Shown: piece after piece, positions 28,674 to 36,282 of the stretch
How the letters are laid out: each line of letters begins with the position of its first letter
How positions within the stretch are numbered: position 1 is the first letter of the stretch
NCBI GenBank assembly: GCA_029252685.1
Contig: JAQXAY010000238.1
Location: forward strand, 1-36,282
Origin: Saprospiraceae bacterium
GTDB taxonomy: Bacteria > Bacteroidota > Bacteroidia > Chitinophagales > Saprospiraceae
DNA: 36,282 nt
Direction: 5' to 3'
Program-made: the position numbers and the translations under genes
Notes under the pieces: model-generated
Database searches by the model: none
What the model was told of the DNA's origin: nothing
Seen by the model: only the letters and a program-made list of their open reading frames with translations

Positions 28674-28710
28674 AAAAAAAGGTTTGGGACAACTCCCAAA
28701 CCTTTTTTTT
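28674..28710. terminator. Bidirectional terminator between recA and rsmG
   Basis: Stem GGTTTGGGA / TCCCAAACC (28681-28689 and 28694-28702) with loop CAAC, seven A on the left and eight T on the right. It starts at the recA stop and its T run overlaps the rsmG stop codon. Confidence 0.92.
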
Positions 28711-29341
28711 ACCATTGTATATATAGGATATATTTGTCTTCAAATAGTTCTCTATCAATAAGATCTCTTAAAGGGTATATTTCATGATATTCTTTCTTCC
28801 CGAGTAAGGTAGTTTCTTTGTTTATATCTCCTCCCTTCAATGCAATCACGCCATTTGGCAGCGTGTGTTCTTGCTTTTTCTTGATAAGTCTTCTTGACCA
28901 GTTCATTAACTTATCTGATCCTGCAACAGCTCTTGTGATGACAAAATCAAAACGTTCTGTGCAGTCTTCTGCACGAAGATGTTTTGGGCGTACATTTTTG
29001 AGGCCTATTGCTTCTGCTATCTCACTTACTACTAAGATTTTCTTTTTTGTACCATCAATTAGTGTAAACTGAGTCTTTGGGAATAATATAGCCATCGGTA
29101 TACCTGGGAATCCTCCACCTGTACCGAGGTCAAGTACTGAACTTCCTGGATTAAGTTCAACTAGCCTTGCAATGCTAAGGGAGTGTAATATGTGTCGTTC
29201 GTAAATGTTTTCAGTATCTTTTCTTGAGATCACATTTATCTTATCATTCCATTCTTTGTAAAGGCCTTCCAGTGCTTTGAATTGTTCTTTTTGAACCTCA
29301 GTTAGGTTTGGAAAATGCTCTTCTATTAATTCGTATCCCAT
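28709..29341 (-). CDS. rsmG: 16S rRNA (guanine(527)-N(7))-methyltransferase RsmG
   Basis: Methylates G527 of 16S rRNA in the 530 loop with S-adenosylmethionine; loss gives low-level streptomycin resistance in other bacteria. The 210 residues contain YKEWNDKINVISRKD (28-42), RHILHSLSIA (49-58), the SAM-binding loop VLDLGTGGGFPGIP (69-82), and VITRAVAGSDKLMNW, all characteristic. It lies four bases after the stop of the flippase-like gene on the same strand, so it is probably the second gene of a two-gene operon. Unlike in many bacteria, it is not next to mnmG or parAB in this window. Confidence 0.96.
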   Translation of the reverse strand: MGYELIEEHFPNLTEVQKEQFKALEGLYKEWNDKINVISRKDTENIYERHILHSLSIARLVELNPGSSVLDLGTGGGFPGIPMAILFPKTQFTLIDGTKKKILVVSEIAEAIGLKNVRPKHLRAEDCTERFDFVITRAVAGSDKLMNWSRRLIKKKQEHTLPNGVIALKGGDINKETTLLGKKEYHEIYPLRDLIDRELFEDKYILYIQW

Positions 29342-29345
29342 AAGC

Positions 29346-30467
29346 TTAGTTGCTATTTCTTTGTTGAATTCGCTTCTTCTTTCTTTCGTTAATGACTTTC
29401 CTTAACCAGTTTGGAATGATAAAGGCTCCAATTGTCAAATAGGAGTAATAAGTTATCATCCGCCAGATAAAAGAAATAACCAATGTTTGCGTGCCTTTTT
29501 CCATATAATCTGTGAAAAAGGAACTGAACAATGCCTCGATTACTCCTGCTCCTCCAGGAGTTGGACTAAAGGCAATGATAACGAACATGGTCTCTAAACG
29601 TGCAAATAACGCAAATTGTGTCTGGAAATCAATGGATATAGGTGTAAAAGCTATGATTAAACTAGATAAAATTGTGAATCTGAAGGTCCAAGCAAGAAAT
29701 GTTGATAAAAATGCTTTAGTGTGGAATAGTTTGTCTTTGGATCGCATTTCTTCAGAAGCAATCATAATGTCATCTCCTAAGGACTTTGCTTTTTCGTTAA
29801 ACCTTTTCAGTGGCTTGAGTTTAGTTATCCAAGCTAGGAACTGTTTTATTTTTTTGGGTTGTTGGAAAAGTCCCCAATAAAATAAAAATCCATAAGCGGC
29901 CATACCTAGATATGCTAATAGGAAGGTGTATCCCAATGCATCAAGGTCTCTAAAGCTTTCCATATTAGGTCTTATAATTGAAAAACCGAGGATGGCTAGC
30001 CAAATAGGTAATGTAACAACAAAGAATAAAGTGTCGAGCACAATAGTGTAGGTGACTATTGTGGCTGTTCTTGCAGTGGATAATTTTTCTTGAGCTAATA
30101 CAAAAAAGGCTGCCGCTGATCCACCAACGGAGGTTGGTGAGACTGCAGAGCTAAATTCCCATATGAAAATCAGTTCAATACATTTCCACCAAGAAAATTT
30201 CTTGTCCGAAAGGGTATAGATTCTATAAGCATATGCGCAGTGCCTAAGAATCAAGAAGATTATGGCAACTGTTGTCCAGATAAGTATGTGTCTATCCCAG
30301 GCTATATCTCTGAATTCTTCAATATCAAATGATCTGTATAGCAAGATTATTACAACAGCTATACCCAAGAAGACAGGCAAAAGTATTCGACTAAGCTTGA
30401 TAGATTGAAGAACATCTGACTGATCCTTATCAAACATATCGTCCAGGTCTTGATCATTTTTATCCAA
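29346..30467 (-). CDS. Lysylphosphatidylglycerol synthase transmembrane (flippase-like) family protein
   Basis: 373 residues with a charged cytosolic N-terminus (MDKNDQDLDDMFDKDQ) and about eight membrane helices. The segment WEFSSAVSPTSVGGSAAAFFVLAQEKLSTARTATIVTYTIVLDTLFFV (about 103-150) and the late PGGAGVIEALFSSFF are hallmarks of the AglD/MprF-N (LPG_synthase_TM, UPF0104) family. MprF-type members flip aminoacylated lipids; stand-alone members in Bacteroidota are of unknown substrate, perhaps a lipid or lipid-linked sugar flippase. There is no aminoacyl-transferase domain, so it is not a full MprF. It is the first gene of the unit with rsmG and is divergent from the VWA gene (68 bases between starts). 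A CAAAATAA on the plus strand near 30512 is a one-mismatch -7 candidate. Confidence 0.82.
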   Translation of the reverse strand: MDKNDQDLDDMFDKDQSDVLQSIKLSRILLPVFLGIAVVIILLYRSFDIEEFRDIAWDRHILIWTTVAIIFLILRHCAYAYRIYTLSDKKFSWWKCIELIFIWEFSSAVSPTSVGGSAAAFFVLAQEKLSTARTATIVTYTIVLDTLFFVVTLPIWLAILGFSIIRPNMESFRDLDALGYTFLLAYLGMAAYGFLFYWGLFQQPKKIKQFLAWITKLKPLKRFNEKAKSLGDDIMIASEEMRSKDKLFHTKAFLSTFLAWTFRFTILSSLIIAFTPISIDFQTQFALFARLETMFVIIAFSPTPGGAGVIEALFSSFFTDYMEKGTQTLVISFIWRMITYYSYLTIGAFIIPNWLRKVINERKKKRIQQRNSN

Positions 30468-30535
30468 AAGAAAAGATTTTCGATTATTAAAAGCCTAGTT
30501 CTTAACTTACAACAAAATAACAAAACTTTTTAGTT

Positions 30536-31648
30536 GTGGACGGTCGAATTAGGAAATGGCGGCTCATTCTAGGGAAAAGCCAAAAGGATGGTGATTTGAA
30601 GGATCTAAATACGGAAGATCAGGAAATTGATAATGCTGTCGGGGCGCTTTATCAGCCCGATTTGTATGGGGATCTTCAGGGGCGAAATCCTAAAGTGCAG
30701 CGTTGGCTTGCTGATATAAAGGAGCACTTCCCTGACGACCAAGTTGTGATCATGCAAAAGGATGCGCTAGAGCGACTAGATTTAATTCAGTTATTGAAAG
30801 AAAAGGAATTGATAGATAACCTTGTCCCTGATATAAATTTAGCATCGAATATCATCTCAATGAAGCATCTCATACCAGATGATGTGAAAAGCGCTGCACG
30901 TGCAGTAATTGAAAAAATAGCCTCTAGGTTTAGTAAGGAAATTGGATTTAGCTTGGTCGAGAAGACAAGGGGAGCTTTGAATTATTCTGTTCGCACTAGA
31001 AAACCAAAATTTAGAGAGATTAATTGGACACAGACTATAAAAGCAAATCTAAAAAATTATCAAGAAGATATAGATGCTGTTGTTCTTAAACAGTTGTTGG
31101 GTAATAAACCAAAAGGAAAGAGCCTTGACCGTATTTACTTATTAGTAGATCAGTCCTATTCAATGACAGGTTCTCTAATTTATGCAGGATTAGCAGCAGG
31201 TATTCTTTCTCGGTTACCGGCATTAAAAGTGCACCTTATACTTTTTTCAAATGAAATAGTTGATGTAACGGACCAGTTGGAGGACCCAGTGGAATTATTA
31301 TTTGGAATTCAGTTGGGAGGTGGGACAGATATTCATAAGGCTGCTGCATATACAAACAAGTGTATCGATCAGCCCGAGAAGTCCGTTTTGATTATGATTT
31401 CTGATTTGTTTGAAGGAGGATCTGAAGATGGCGCATTAGCTGAGTTGTTAGATATGCATACGAAGGGTGTAAAGTTAGTCTGTATACCTTCTCTTTCGGA
31501 TGAGAACAAACCATCCTTTGATAAAAAATTCGCTCAGCGAATAAGGAATGTTGATATACCTGTTTTCAATTGTTCGCCCGCTCGGATTCCCGATTTGTTT
31601 AATACCTTGTTGAGAAATGGAGATCTTAAATCTTTTAAAGGGAAATAA
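30536..31648 (+). CDS. VWA-domain protein, of the MoxR-associated type
   Basis: 370 residues from a GTG start; no in-frame ATG precedes the conserved N-terminus RIRKWRLILG (4-13). Residues 30-190 are helical with PKVQRWLADIKEHFP and VVIMQKDALERL. A von Willebrand factor A domain spans about 197-365 with a complete metal site: DQSYS (Asp205, Ser207, Ser209), LGGGTDI (Thr264) and MISDLFEGG (Asp290). The whole pattern (WRLILG start, QKDALERL, LGGGTDI, ISDLFEGG, FDKKFAQRI) is that of VWA proteins which, as I recall, are usually encoded with a MoxR-type AAA+ ATPase and SWIM/DUF56xx proteins. No such partners are in this window; neighbours are a flippase-like gene and uvrB. It is probably a cytosolic chaperone-like adaptor. 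The uvrB start is 65 bases downstream. Confidence 0.8.
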   Translation: MDGRIRKWRLILGKSQKDGDLKDLNTEDQEIDNAVGALYQPDLYGDLQGRNPKVQRWLADIKEHFPDDQVVIMQKDALERLDLIQLLKEKELIDNLVPDINLASNIISMKHLIPDDVKSAARAVIEKIASRFSKEIGFSLVEKTRGALNYSVRTRKPKFREINWTQTIKANLKNYQEDIDAVVLKQLLGNKPKGKSLDRIYLLVDQSYSMTGSLIYAGLAAGILSRLPALKVHLILFSNEIVDVTDQLEDPVELLFGIQLGGGTDIHKAAAYTNKCIDQPEKSVLIMISDLFEGGSEDGALAELLDMHTKGVKLVCIPSLSDENKPSFDKKFAQRIRNVDIPVFNCSPARIPDLFNTLLRNGDLKSFKGK

Positions 31649-31713
31649 AAGCATAATACTTAAACTTATACCTCTCTTTTTGCCTTATCTTTAATGTTTA
31701 AATCTAATGGCAA

Positions 31714-33738
31714 ATGGCATTTAACTTACATGCACCTTTTAAGCCAACTGGAGATCAGCCTCAGGCTATAGATCAGTTGGTCGAAGGTGTCGACAAGAAT
31801 GAAAAAGCACAGGTGCTTTTGGGAGTCACTGGTTCTGGTAAGACTTTTACCATGGCTAATGTAATTGCGAAACTCAATAGGCCTACTCTTATTCTTACTC
31901 ACAATAAGACTTTAACCGCTCAGTTATATGGGGAGTTTAGAGAGTTTTTTCCAGACAACGCAGTCGAATATTTTGTTTCTTATTATGATTATTACCAACC
32001 TGAAGCTTATATATCAGTGTCCGATACTTTCATTGAGAAAGACCTTCAGATTAATGATGAAGTAGATAAACTTAGACTTCGTGCTACATCTTCCTTGCTC
32101 TCAGGGCGGCGTGATGTTGTAATTGTAGCATCCGTTTCCTGCATCTATGGTATGGGTAATCCTGAGGATTATAAGGGAAGTATTATACGAATTGAGCAGG
32201 GACAGGTTTTAAGTCGGAATGCTTTTTTGTATAAGCTTGTAGATAGCCTGTATTCTAGAACAGAAACTGACTTTGGGCGTGGAACTTTCCGAGTACGTGG
32301 TGACACCGTTTCGATTAATTTACCTTATTTAGATTACGGTTATAGAATTACATTTTTTGGTGATGAGATTGAATGTATCGATCGTATTGAGATTGAATCA
32401 GGGAAACGTGTAGAGTCCCTTTCAGAAGCTGCTATTTTTCCTGCAAATCTTTATGTTGCACCTAAGGATAGGATGAAAGGTATTCTTCAAGAGATAGATG
32501 AAGAGATGCTAGGCCAAGTCAAGTATTTTGAAGAGGAAGGAAGGTATCTTGAAGCAAAACGTCTTAGAGAGCGAACTAATTTTGATTTGGAAATGATGCG
32601 TGAGCTTGGCTACTGTAACGGGGTAGAGAACTATTCTAGGTATTTTGATCGTCGAAAGCCAGGGACTCGGCCATTCTGTCTCTTGGATTATTTTCCTGAC
32701 GATTTTTTAATGATTATAGATGAAAGTCATGTGACTATCCCACAGGTTCGAGGTATGTGGGGTGGTGATAGGGCTCGTAAAAATAATTTAGTAAATTTTG
32801 GATTCAGGTTGCCTTCTGCTATGGATAATCGGCCACTTAACTTCAATGAATTTGAGGAGCTGATCAATCAGGTTGTTTTTGTGTCGGCTACGCCAAGTGA
32901 TTATGAATTTGAGCGGACAGAGGGCGTTGTCGTCGAACAGTTGATTCGCCCAACAGGTTTGATCGATCCTCCAATAGAAGTCCGCCCTAGTAAAAATCAG
33001 GTTGATGATCTTCTAGATGAGATTAGGAAGCGAGTTGAGGTGGATGAACGGGTACTTGTTACAACGCTTACTAAGCGTATGTCAGAAGAATTATCTAAGT
33101 ATTTTGCTAAGCTAGGCATCAAAGTCAGATATTTACACTCAGAAATCGATACGATGGAACGCGTTGAAATTATTCGAGATTTGAGACTTGGGGAGTTCGA
33201 TGTATTGGTAGGTGTCAATCTTTTGCGAGAAGGTTTAGATATGCCTGAAGTATCTTTGGTTGCAATTATTGATGCAGATAAGGAGGGCTTTTTAAGAAAT
33301 GATAAATCCCTTACACAAACGTCGGGACGTGCTGCTCGGAATGCCAATGGTAAGGTTATTTTCTATGCTGATAAGATAACGGATAGTATGCGCAGAACCA
33401 TCGACGAGACTGACCGTAGACGTGTAGTTCAGATGGCATATAACGAAAAGCATGGTATTATTCCTCAGACAGTAAAACGGACTAAAGAGGAGATCATGAA
33501 TAAGCATTCAATACTTGATGTCCGAGCAACTGAAAAACCTAATTACCAAAAAGAACAGGAGCCGAGTCTTGTAGCTGATCCACTGATACAATATGCTGAT
33601 AGGGATCAACTTGAAAAGATGGTTAAGGTTACAGAGCAGCGCATGAAAAAAGCTGCCAAAGAACTTGATTTTATCACTGCGGCTCAATATCGGGATGAGA
33701 TTTTTGCACTAAAAAAACAATTGAAGGAATTGGACTAA
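31714..33738 (+). CDS. uvrB: Excinuclease ABC subunit B
   Basis: Damage-verification helicase of nucleotide excision repair; takes DNA from UvrA and recruits UvrC. The 674 residues include Walker A LGVTGSGKTFT (36-46), the beta-hairpin region YYDYYQPEAYISVSDTFIEKD (90-110), the DEAD-like IDESHVTIPQVRGMW, helicase motif VNLLREGLDMPEVSLVAIIDADKEGFLR and QTSGRAARN. The C-terminal UVR motif (about 630-672, LEKMVKVTEQRMKKAAKELDFITAAQYRDEI) contacts UvrC. Canonical length and order. The -7-like TATCTTTA (31686-31693, one mismatch) and a TGTTTAAA (31695-31702) precede the start. A short ATG-TAA frame at 31707 overlaps the start and is probably not used. Confidence 0.98.
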   Translation: MAFNLHAPFKPTGDQPQAIDQLVEGVDKNEKAQVLLGVTGSGKTFTMANVIAKLNRPTLILTHNKTLTAQLYGEFREFFPDNAVEYFVSYYDYYQPEAYISVSDTFIEKDLQINDEVDKLRLRATSSLLSGRRDVVIVASVSCIYGMGNPEDYKGSIIRIEQGQVLSRNAFLYKLVDSLYSRTETDFGRGTFRVRGDTVSINLPYLDYGYRITFFGDEIECIDRIEIESGKRVESLSEAAIFPANLYVAPKDRMKGILQEIDEEMLGQVKYFEEEGRYLEAKRLRERTNFDLEMMRELGYCNGVENYSRYFDRRKPGTRPFCLLDYFPDDFLMIIDESHVTIPQVRGMWGGDRARKNNLVNFGFRLPSAMDNRPLNFNEFEELINQVVFVSATPSDYEFERTEGVVVEQLIRPTGLIDPPIEVRPSKNQVDDLLDEIRKRVEVDERVLVTTLTKRMSEELSKYFAKLGIKVRYLHSEIDTMERVEIIRDLRLGEFDVLVGVNLLREGLDMPEVSLVAIIDADKEGFLRNDKSLTQTSGRAARNANGKVIFYADKITDSMRRTIDETDRRRVVQMAYNEKHGIIPQTVKRTKEEIMNKHSILDVRATEKPNYQKEQEPSLVADPLIQYADRDQLEKMVKVTEQRMKKAAKELDFITAAQYRDEIFALKKQLKELD

Positions 33739-33750
33739 GTTAAAAGTATC

Positions 33751-33781
33751 TTGTTCAATTGCTTAATTTTGAATAATTTTG
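33751..33781 (+). promoter_or_regulatory. mtaB promoter with duplicated -7 element
   Basis: TTG (33751-33753), 20 bases, then TAATTTTG (33774-33781), an exact consensus arrangement 22 bases before the mtaB ATG. A second exact copy of TAATTTTG lies ten bases earlier (33764-33771). Confidence 0.6.
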
Positions 33782-33803
33782 CAGTCTAATTAAACATTGT
33801 CTA

Positions 33804-35129
33804 ATGGCAACACCAAGATCTGTAGCATTTTATACGTTGGGATGTAAACTTAATTTTTCAGAGACCTCTTCTATAGGAAGGCTTTTTGAAGATGCTGGTT
33901 ATGCGGTAAATAAATTTGAGGAAGGAGCGGATGTATATGTTATCAACACTTGTTCGGTAACTGATTTTGCAGATCGAAAATGTCGTAAGACTGTTCGTAA
34001 AGCTTTGAGGATTTCTCCTCATGCGGTTGTGGTCGTTATAGGGTGTTATGCGCAACTCAAACCTAAAGAAATTTCAGAAATACCGGGTGTTGATTTGGTG
34101 CTGGGAGCGAAGGAGAAGTTTAGGGTGCTTGATTTTGTAAATGAATTAAGCAAGGCACCAGGTAAAGGTCTTGTGCATGCAAGTGACGTAAAGGAGGCTA
34201 ATGAATTTGTTAATGCATTTTCTTTTGGCGATCGGACACGTTCATTTTTGAAAGTTCAAGACGGATGTAATTATAAATGTTCATTTTGTACAATTCCTCA
34301 GGCTCGAGGCGCTTCTCGATCTGATACGATTGAGAGTGTTATTGCTAATGCAAAAAAGATTGCTGCGGGTGGTGTTCAGGAGATTGTGTTAACCGGCGTA
34401 AATCTTGGAGACTTTGGGAATGGAACAGAGGTGATTGAAGGACTTAAGCCAAAGAAAGAGGCTCTTTTTATAGACCTTATTAAAGAACTCGACGAGGTGG
34501 AAGGTATCGAGCGCTATCGTATTTCATCGATAGAACCGAATCTAGTGGATAATTCTGTTATTGACTTTGTGGCAGCATCTAAAAGATTTCTACCTCACTT
34601 TCACATTCCGCTTCAATCGGGAAATAATAAGCAGCTTAAGGCAATGCGAAGACGGTATAAGCGAGAGTTGTATGCAGATCGAGTAGCTTCTATAAAAAGT
34701 AAAATGCCTCATGCCTGTATTGGAGTAGACGTTATCGTAGGTTTTCCTGGTGAAACAGAGGAAGATTTCCTAGAGACATACAAGTTTATTAATGAGCTAG
34801 ATGTCTCTTATCTTCATGTGTTTACTTATTCTGAACGCGCGAATACGCTTGCAGCTGAAATGGATGGAGTAGTTCCTGTTGAAGAACGAAGAAGAAGAAA
34901 TGATATGTTGAGTATTCTTTCCGAAAAGAAGAAACGCCGCTTCTATGAAGGCTTCCTTGGTGAAAAGCGCAAAGTATTGGTTGAGAAGCATAGGAATTCA
35001 AATATGCTCTCTGGTTTTACCGATAATTATATCAAAGTAGAATTTCCATATGATGATTCTAAACTAAATAGTATAGTGGAAGTTGAGTTGAAAGAAATTG
35101 CGGATAATGGGAATGTGCTCATCGTATAA
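33804..35129 (+). CDS. mtaB: tRNA (N6-L-threonylcarbamoyladenosine(37)-C2)-methylthiotransferase MtaB
   Basis: Radical-SAM enzyme that adds a methylthio group to t6A37 of tRNA. The 441 residues begin with the UPF0004 domain (TLGCKLNFSET; cysteines 14, 50 and 81 for the auxiliary iron-sulfur cluster, in GCKLN, NTCSVT and GCYAQ). The radical-SAM motif DGCNYKCSFCTIPQARG follows, with Cys155, Cys159 and Cys162. EIVLTGVNLGDFG, FHIPLQSGNNKQLKAMRR and VGFPGETEEDF complete the core, with a TRAM-like C-terminus. Spelling GCKLN with T6A-type motifs favours MtaB over MiaB or RimO. It has its own promoter after uvrB, 65 bases between stop and start. Its substrate depends on the t6A pathway, to which tsaE (15468) belongs. 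Confidence 0.95.
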   Translation: MATPRSVAFYTLGCKLNFSETSSIGRLFEDAGYAVNKFEEGADVYVINTCSVTDFADRKCRKTVRKALRISPHAVVVVIGCYAQLKPKEISEIPGVDLVLGAKEKFRVLDFVNELSKAPGKGLVHASDVKEANEFVNAFSFGDRTRSFLKVQDGCNYKCSFCTIPQARGASRSDTIESVIANAKKIAAGGVQEIVLTGVNLGDFGNGTEVIEGLKPKKEALFIDLIKELDEVEGIERYRISSIEPNLVDNSVIDFVAASKRFLPHFHIPLQSGNNKQLKAMRRRYKRELYADRVASIKSKMPHACIGVDVIVGFPGETEEDFLETYKFINELDVSYLHVFTYSERANTLAAEMDGVVPVEERRRRNDMLSILSEKKKRRFYEGFLGEKRKVLVEKHRNSNMLSGFTDNYIKVEFPYDDSKLNSIVEVELKEIADNGNVLIV

Positions 35130-35177
35130 AAAAAAGAAATAGATCGAGTAAGAGGAATTACATGGAAAAGTAATTAG

Positions 35178-35185
35178 TACCTTTG
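35178..35185 (+). promoter_or_regulatory. Putative -7 element for lgt
   Basis: TACCTTTG matches TAnnTTTG exactly, 22 bases before the lgt ATG. No TTG lies 19-21 bases upstream, so the -33 half is missing or divergent. Confidence 0.45.
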
Positions 35186-35207
35186 AGAAAAGTCAAAAAT
35201 ATCAGCT

Positions 35208-36282
35208 ATGTATCCGGATTTCTCCTATGTTTTTAATGATCTTTTCGGAACTCCAGTAGATAACTGGACACAAATCTTTAAGACTTTTGGTCTGTTCTTG
35301 GTTCTCGGTATTCTGTCTGCTTCAGTGATTCTTAGAAGAGAATTAGTAAAGTTAGCGGAGCAAGGTAAATTCAAAGCCAAGATTGAAGAGGTTGTGCTTG
35401 GGGCAAAACCTAAATGGCAAGACCTTCTTGCAAATAGTATCCTCGGTTTTATAGTTGGTTTTAAAGGTGGACTTGTCTTAAGTGACTTTGAAGTCTTTCG
35501 ACTCGATCCAGCTGCGGCAATCTTAAGCACGAAGGGTAATTTTTTACTGGGTATACTAAGCTTAATCGTGTTTGCAGGCCTTAAATACTGGGAAATAAAC
35601 AAAAATGCGCTTCCAAAGCCTATCATTGAAAAAAAATCAATTTTTCCCCATCATAAGATTGGAGACATAACAGTATATGCTGCTGTTTGTGGGGTTATTG
35701 GGGCAAAATTATTTGCTGTATTGGAGACTCCAGCTGAATTTATACAGCGACCACTTGAAATGTTATTATCCGGAAGTGGATTAGCGATTTATGGCGGACT
35801 TATTGGAGGTTTCTTTGGTGTGCGATATTATCTTAAGCGTAATGATATTCCTTTTTTACATGTAGCCGACGCTGTTGCTCCAGCTTTACTTTTAGCATAT
35901 GGTGTTGGAAGGTTAGGCTGTCATTTTTCTGGTGATGGTGATTGGGGGATAGTTGCTGCTGCGATTCCAGAGTGGTGGTTTTTACCAGACTGGCTATGGT
36001 CGTATGATTATCCAAATAATGTTGCCAAGTCTGGGGTATTGATGGAAGGTTGTTCAGGTATTTATTGCACAAAATTAGTGCCTCCAGTATATCCTACCCC
36101 TATCTATGAATTAATAGTATCCTTACTTTTAGCATTTACATTGATTCGGATAAAACCTCGATTGAAATTGCCGGGGATGTTGTTTGCGATCTATTTGATC
36201 ATGAATGGAGTAGAGCGCTTTTTTATCGAAAAGATTCGTGTAAATGTAAAGTATGAATGGCCTTTGGGTTTACAACCTACTC
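35208..36282 (+). CDS. lgt: Prolipoprotein diacylglyceryl transferase, divergent (3' end missing)
   Basis: Membrane enzyme transferring diacylglycerol from phosphatidylglycerol to the lipobox cysteine of prolipoproteins. The frame starts at ATG 35208 (MYPDFSYVFNDLFG) and is open for 358 codons to the window end. Lgt landmarks: SGLAIYGGLIGGFFG (190-204), ADAVAPALLLAYGVGRLGCHFSGDGDWG (220-247), PTPIYE (296-301) and NGVERFFIEKIR (333-344). Arg235 and Arg338 fit the essential Arg143 and Arg239 of E. coli Lgt. However, the His of the HGG motif is Tyr195, and the signature GRxGNFxNxE reads GRLGCHFSGD. A long insertion (about residues 50-150) separates the first helix from the core. I recall similar sequences annotated as Lgt in other Bacteroidota, but whether this form is the sole active Lgt is not evident. 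Confidence 0.82.
   Translation, partial: MYPDFSYVFNDLFGTPVDNWTQIFKTFGLFLVLGILSASVILRRELVKLAEQGKFKAKIEEVVLGAKPKWQDLLANSILGFIVGFKGGLVLSDFEVFRLDPAAAILSTKGNFLLGILSLIVFAGLKYWEINKNALPKPIIEKKSIFPHHKIGDITVYAAVCGVIGAKLFAVLETPAEFIQRPLEMLLSGSGLAIYGGLIGGFFGVRYYLKRNDIPFLHVADAVAPALLLAYGVGRLGCHFSGDGDWGIVAAAIPEWWFLPDWLWSYDYPNNVAKSGVLMEGCSGIYCTKLVPPVYPTPIYELIVSLLLAFTLIRIKPRLKLPGMLFAIYLIMNGVERFFIEKIRVNVKYEWPLGLQPT

Noticed and set aside
31707-31724. Tiny ATG-to-TAA frame overlapping the uvrB start
   Set aside because: Only five codons and no ribosome-binding context; a leader peptide cannot be argued from this alone.
35225-36072. Minus-strand open frames across the last gene
   Set aside because: The plus strand encodes a clear Lgt-like membrane protein through the whole stretch; the antisense frames have no recognisable content.

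Overview
The window is an AT-rich, densely packed chromosomal segment from a member of the Bacteroidota, most likely a Saprospiria-type organism. Supporting evidence: C-terminal sorting domains of the type IX secretion system (T9SS) of both type A (gene ending at 3329) and type B / gliding-associated (gene ending at 7059). The first gene carries cysteine-containing repeats with WTVINWC-like motifs, followed by a dockerin-like pair, an arrangement I associate with Saprospiraceae surface proteins. Five genes have an exact Bacteroidota sigma-A -7 element (TAnnTTTG) upstream. Starts lack Shine-Dalgarno-like sequence. I see no tRNA or rRNA gene, insertion sequence, prophage or CRISPR array, and no gene-free gap over 300 bases.

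Layout. 1-7.1 kb: the 3' part of a large secreted repeat protein; a pssA-rsmI operon (phosphatidylserine synthesis, 16S rRNA methylation) on the minus strand; and a second T9SS cargo protein that overlaps a pseudouridine synthase tail to tail. 7.8-10.9 kb: a small secreted protein, the haem enzyme HemJ and a CPA1 cation/proton antiporter. 11-19.2 kb: translation genes (prfC, glyS), then minus-strand ald, tsaE, a small exported carboxypeptidase-regulatory-like protein and the protease Lon. 19.5-25 kb: topoisomerase IV subunit B, a membrane protein of the vitamin-K-dependent gamma-carboxylase/HTTM family, and glyA translationally coupled to a FemAB/GNAT-like gene. 25.2-28.7 kb: a secreted metallophosphatase, a 78-residue anti-sigma-like protein and recA. 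28.7-36.3 kb: rsmG plus a flippase-like membrane protein (minus), a VWA-domain protein, uvrB, mtaB and the 5' part of a divergent lgt (plus).

Most genes are housekeeping: translation and RNA modification (prfC, glyS, rsmI, rsmG, mtaB, tsaE, rluA-like), DNA repair and topology (recA, uvrB, parE), envelope lipid and lipoprotein chemistry (pssA, lgt, flippase-like), and C1, amino-acid and haem metabolism (glyA, ald, hemJ). MtaB and TsaE act on neighbouring steps of tRNA A37 modification (t6A, then ms2t6A), though they are far apart here.

The less ordinary points are a perfect 13-bp inverted repeat around the -33 box of recA; a bacterial gamma-carboxylase-like protein that appears to keep the catalytic-base lysine; a VWA protein normally seen with MoxR-type ATPases but alone here; an Lgt with several changed signature residues; and a surface repeat protein whose codon use suggests very high expression. 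I do not see convincing evidence for a wholly new multi-gene system in this window.
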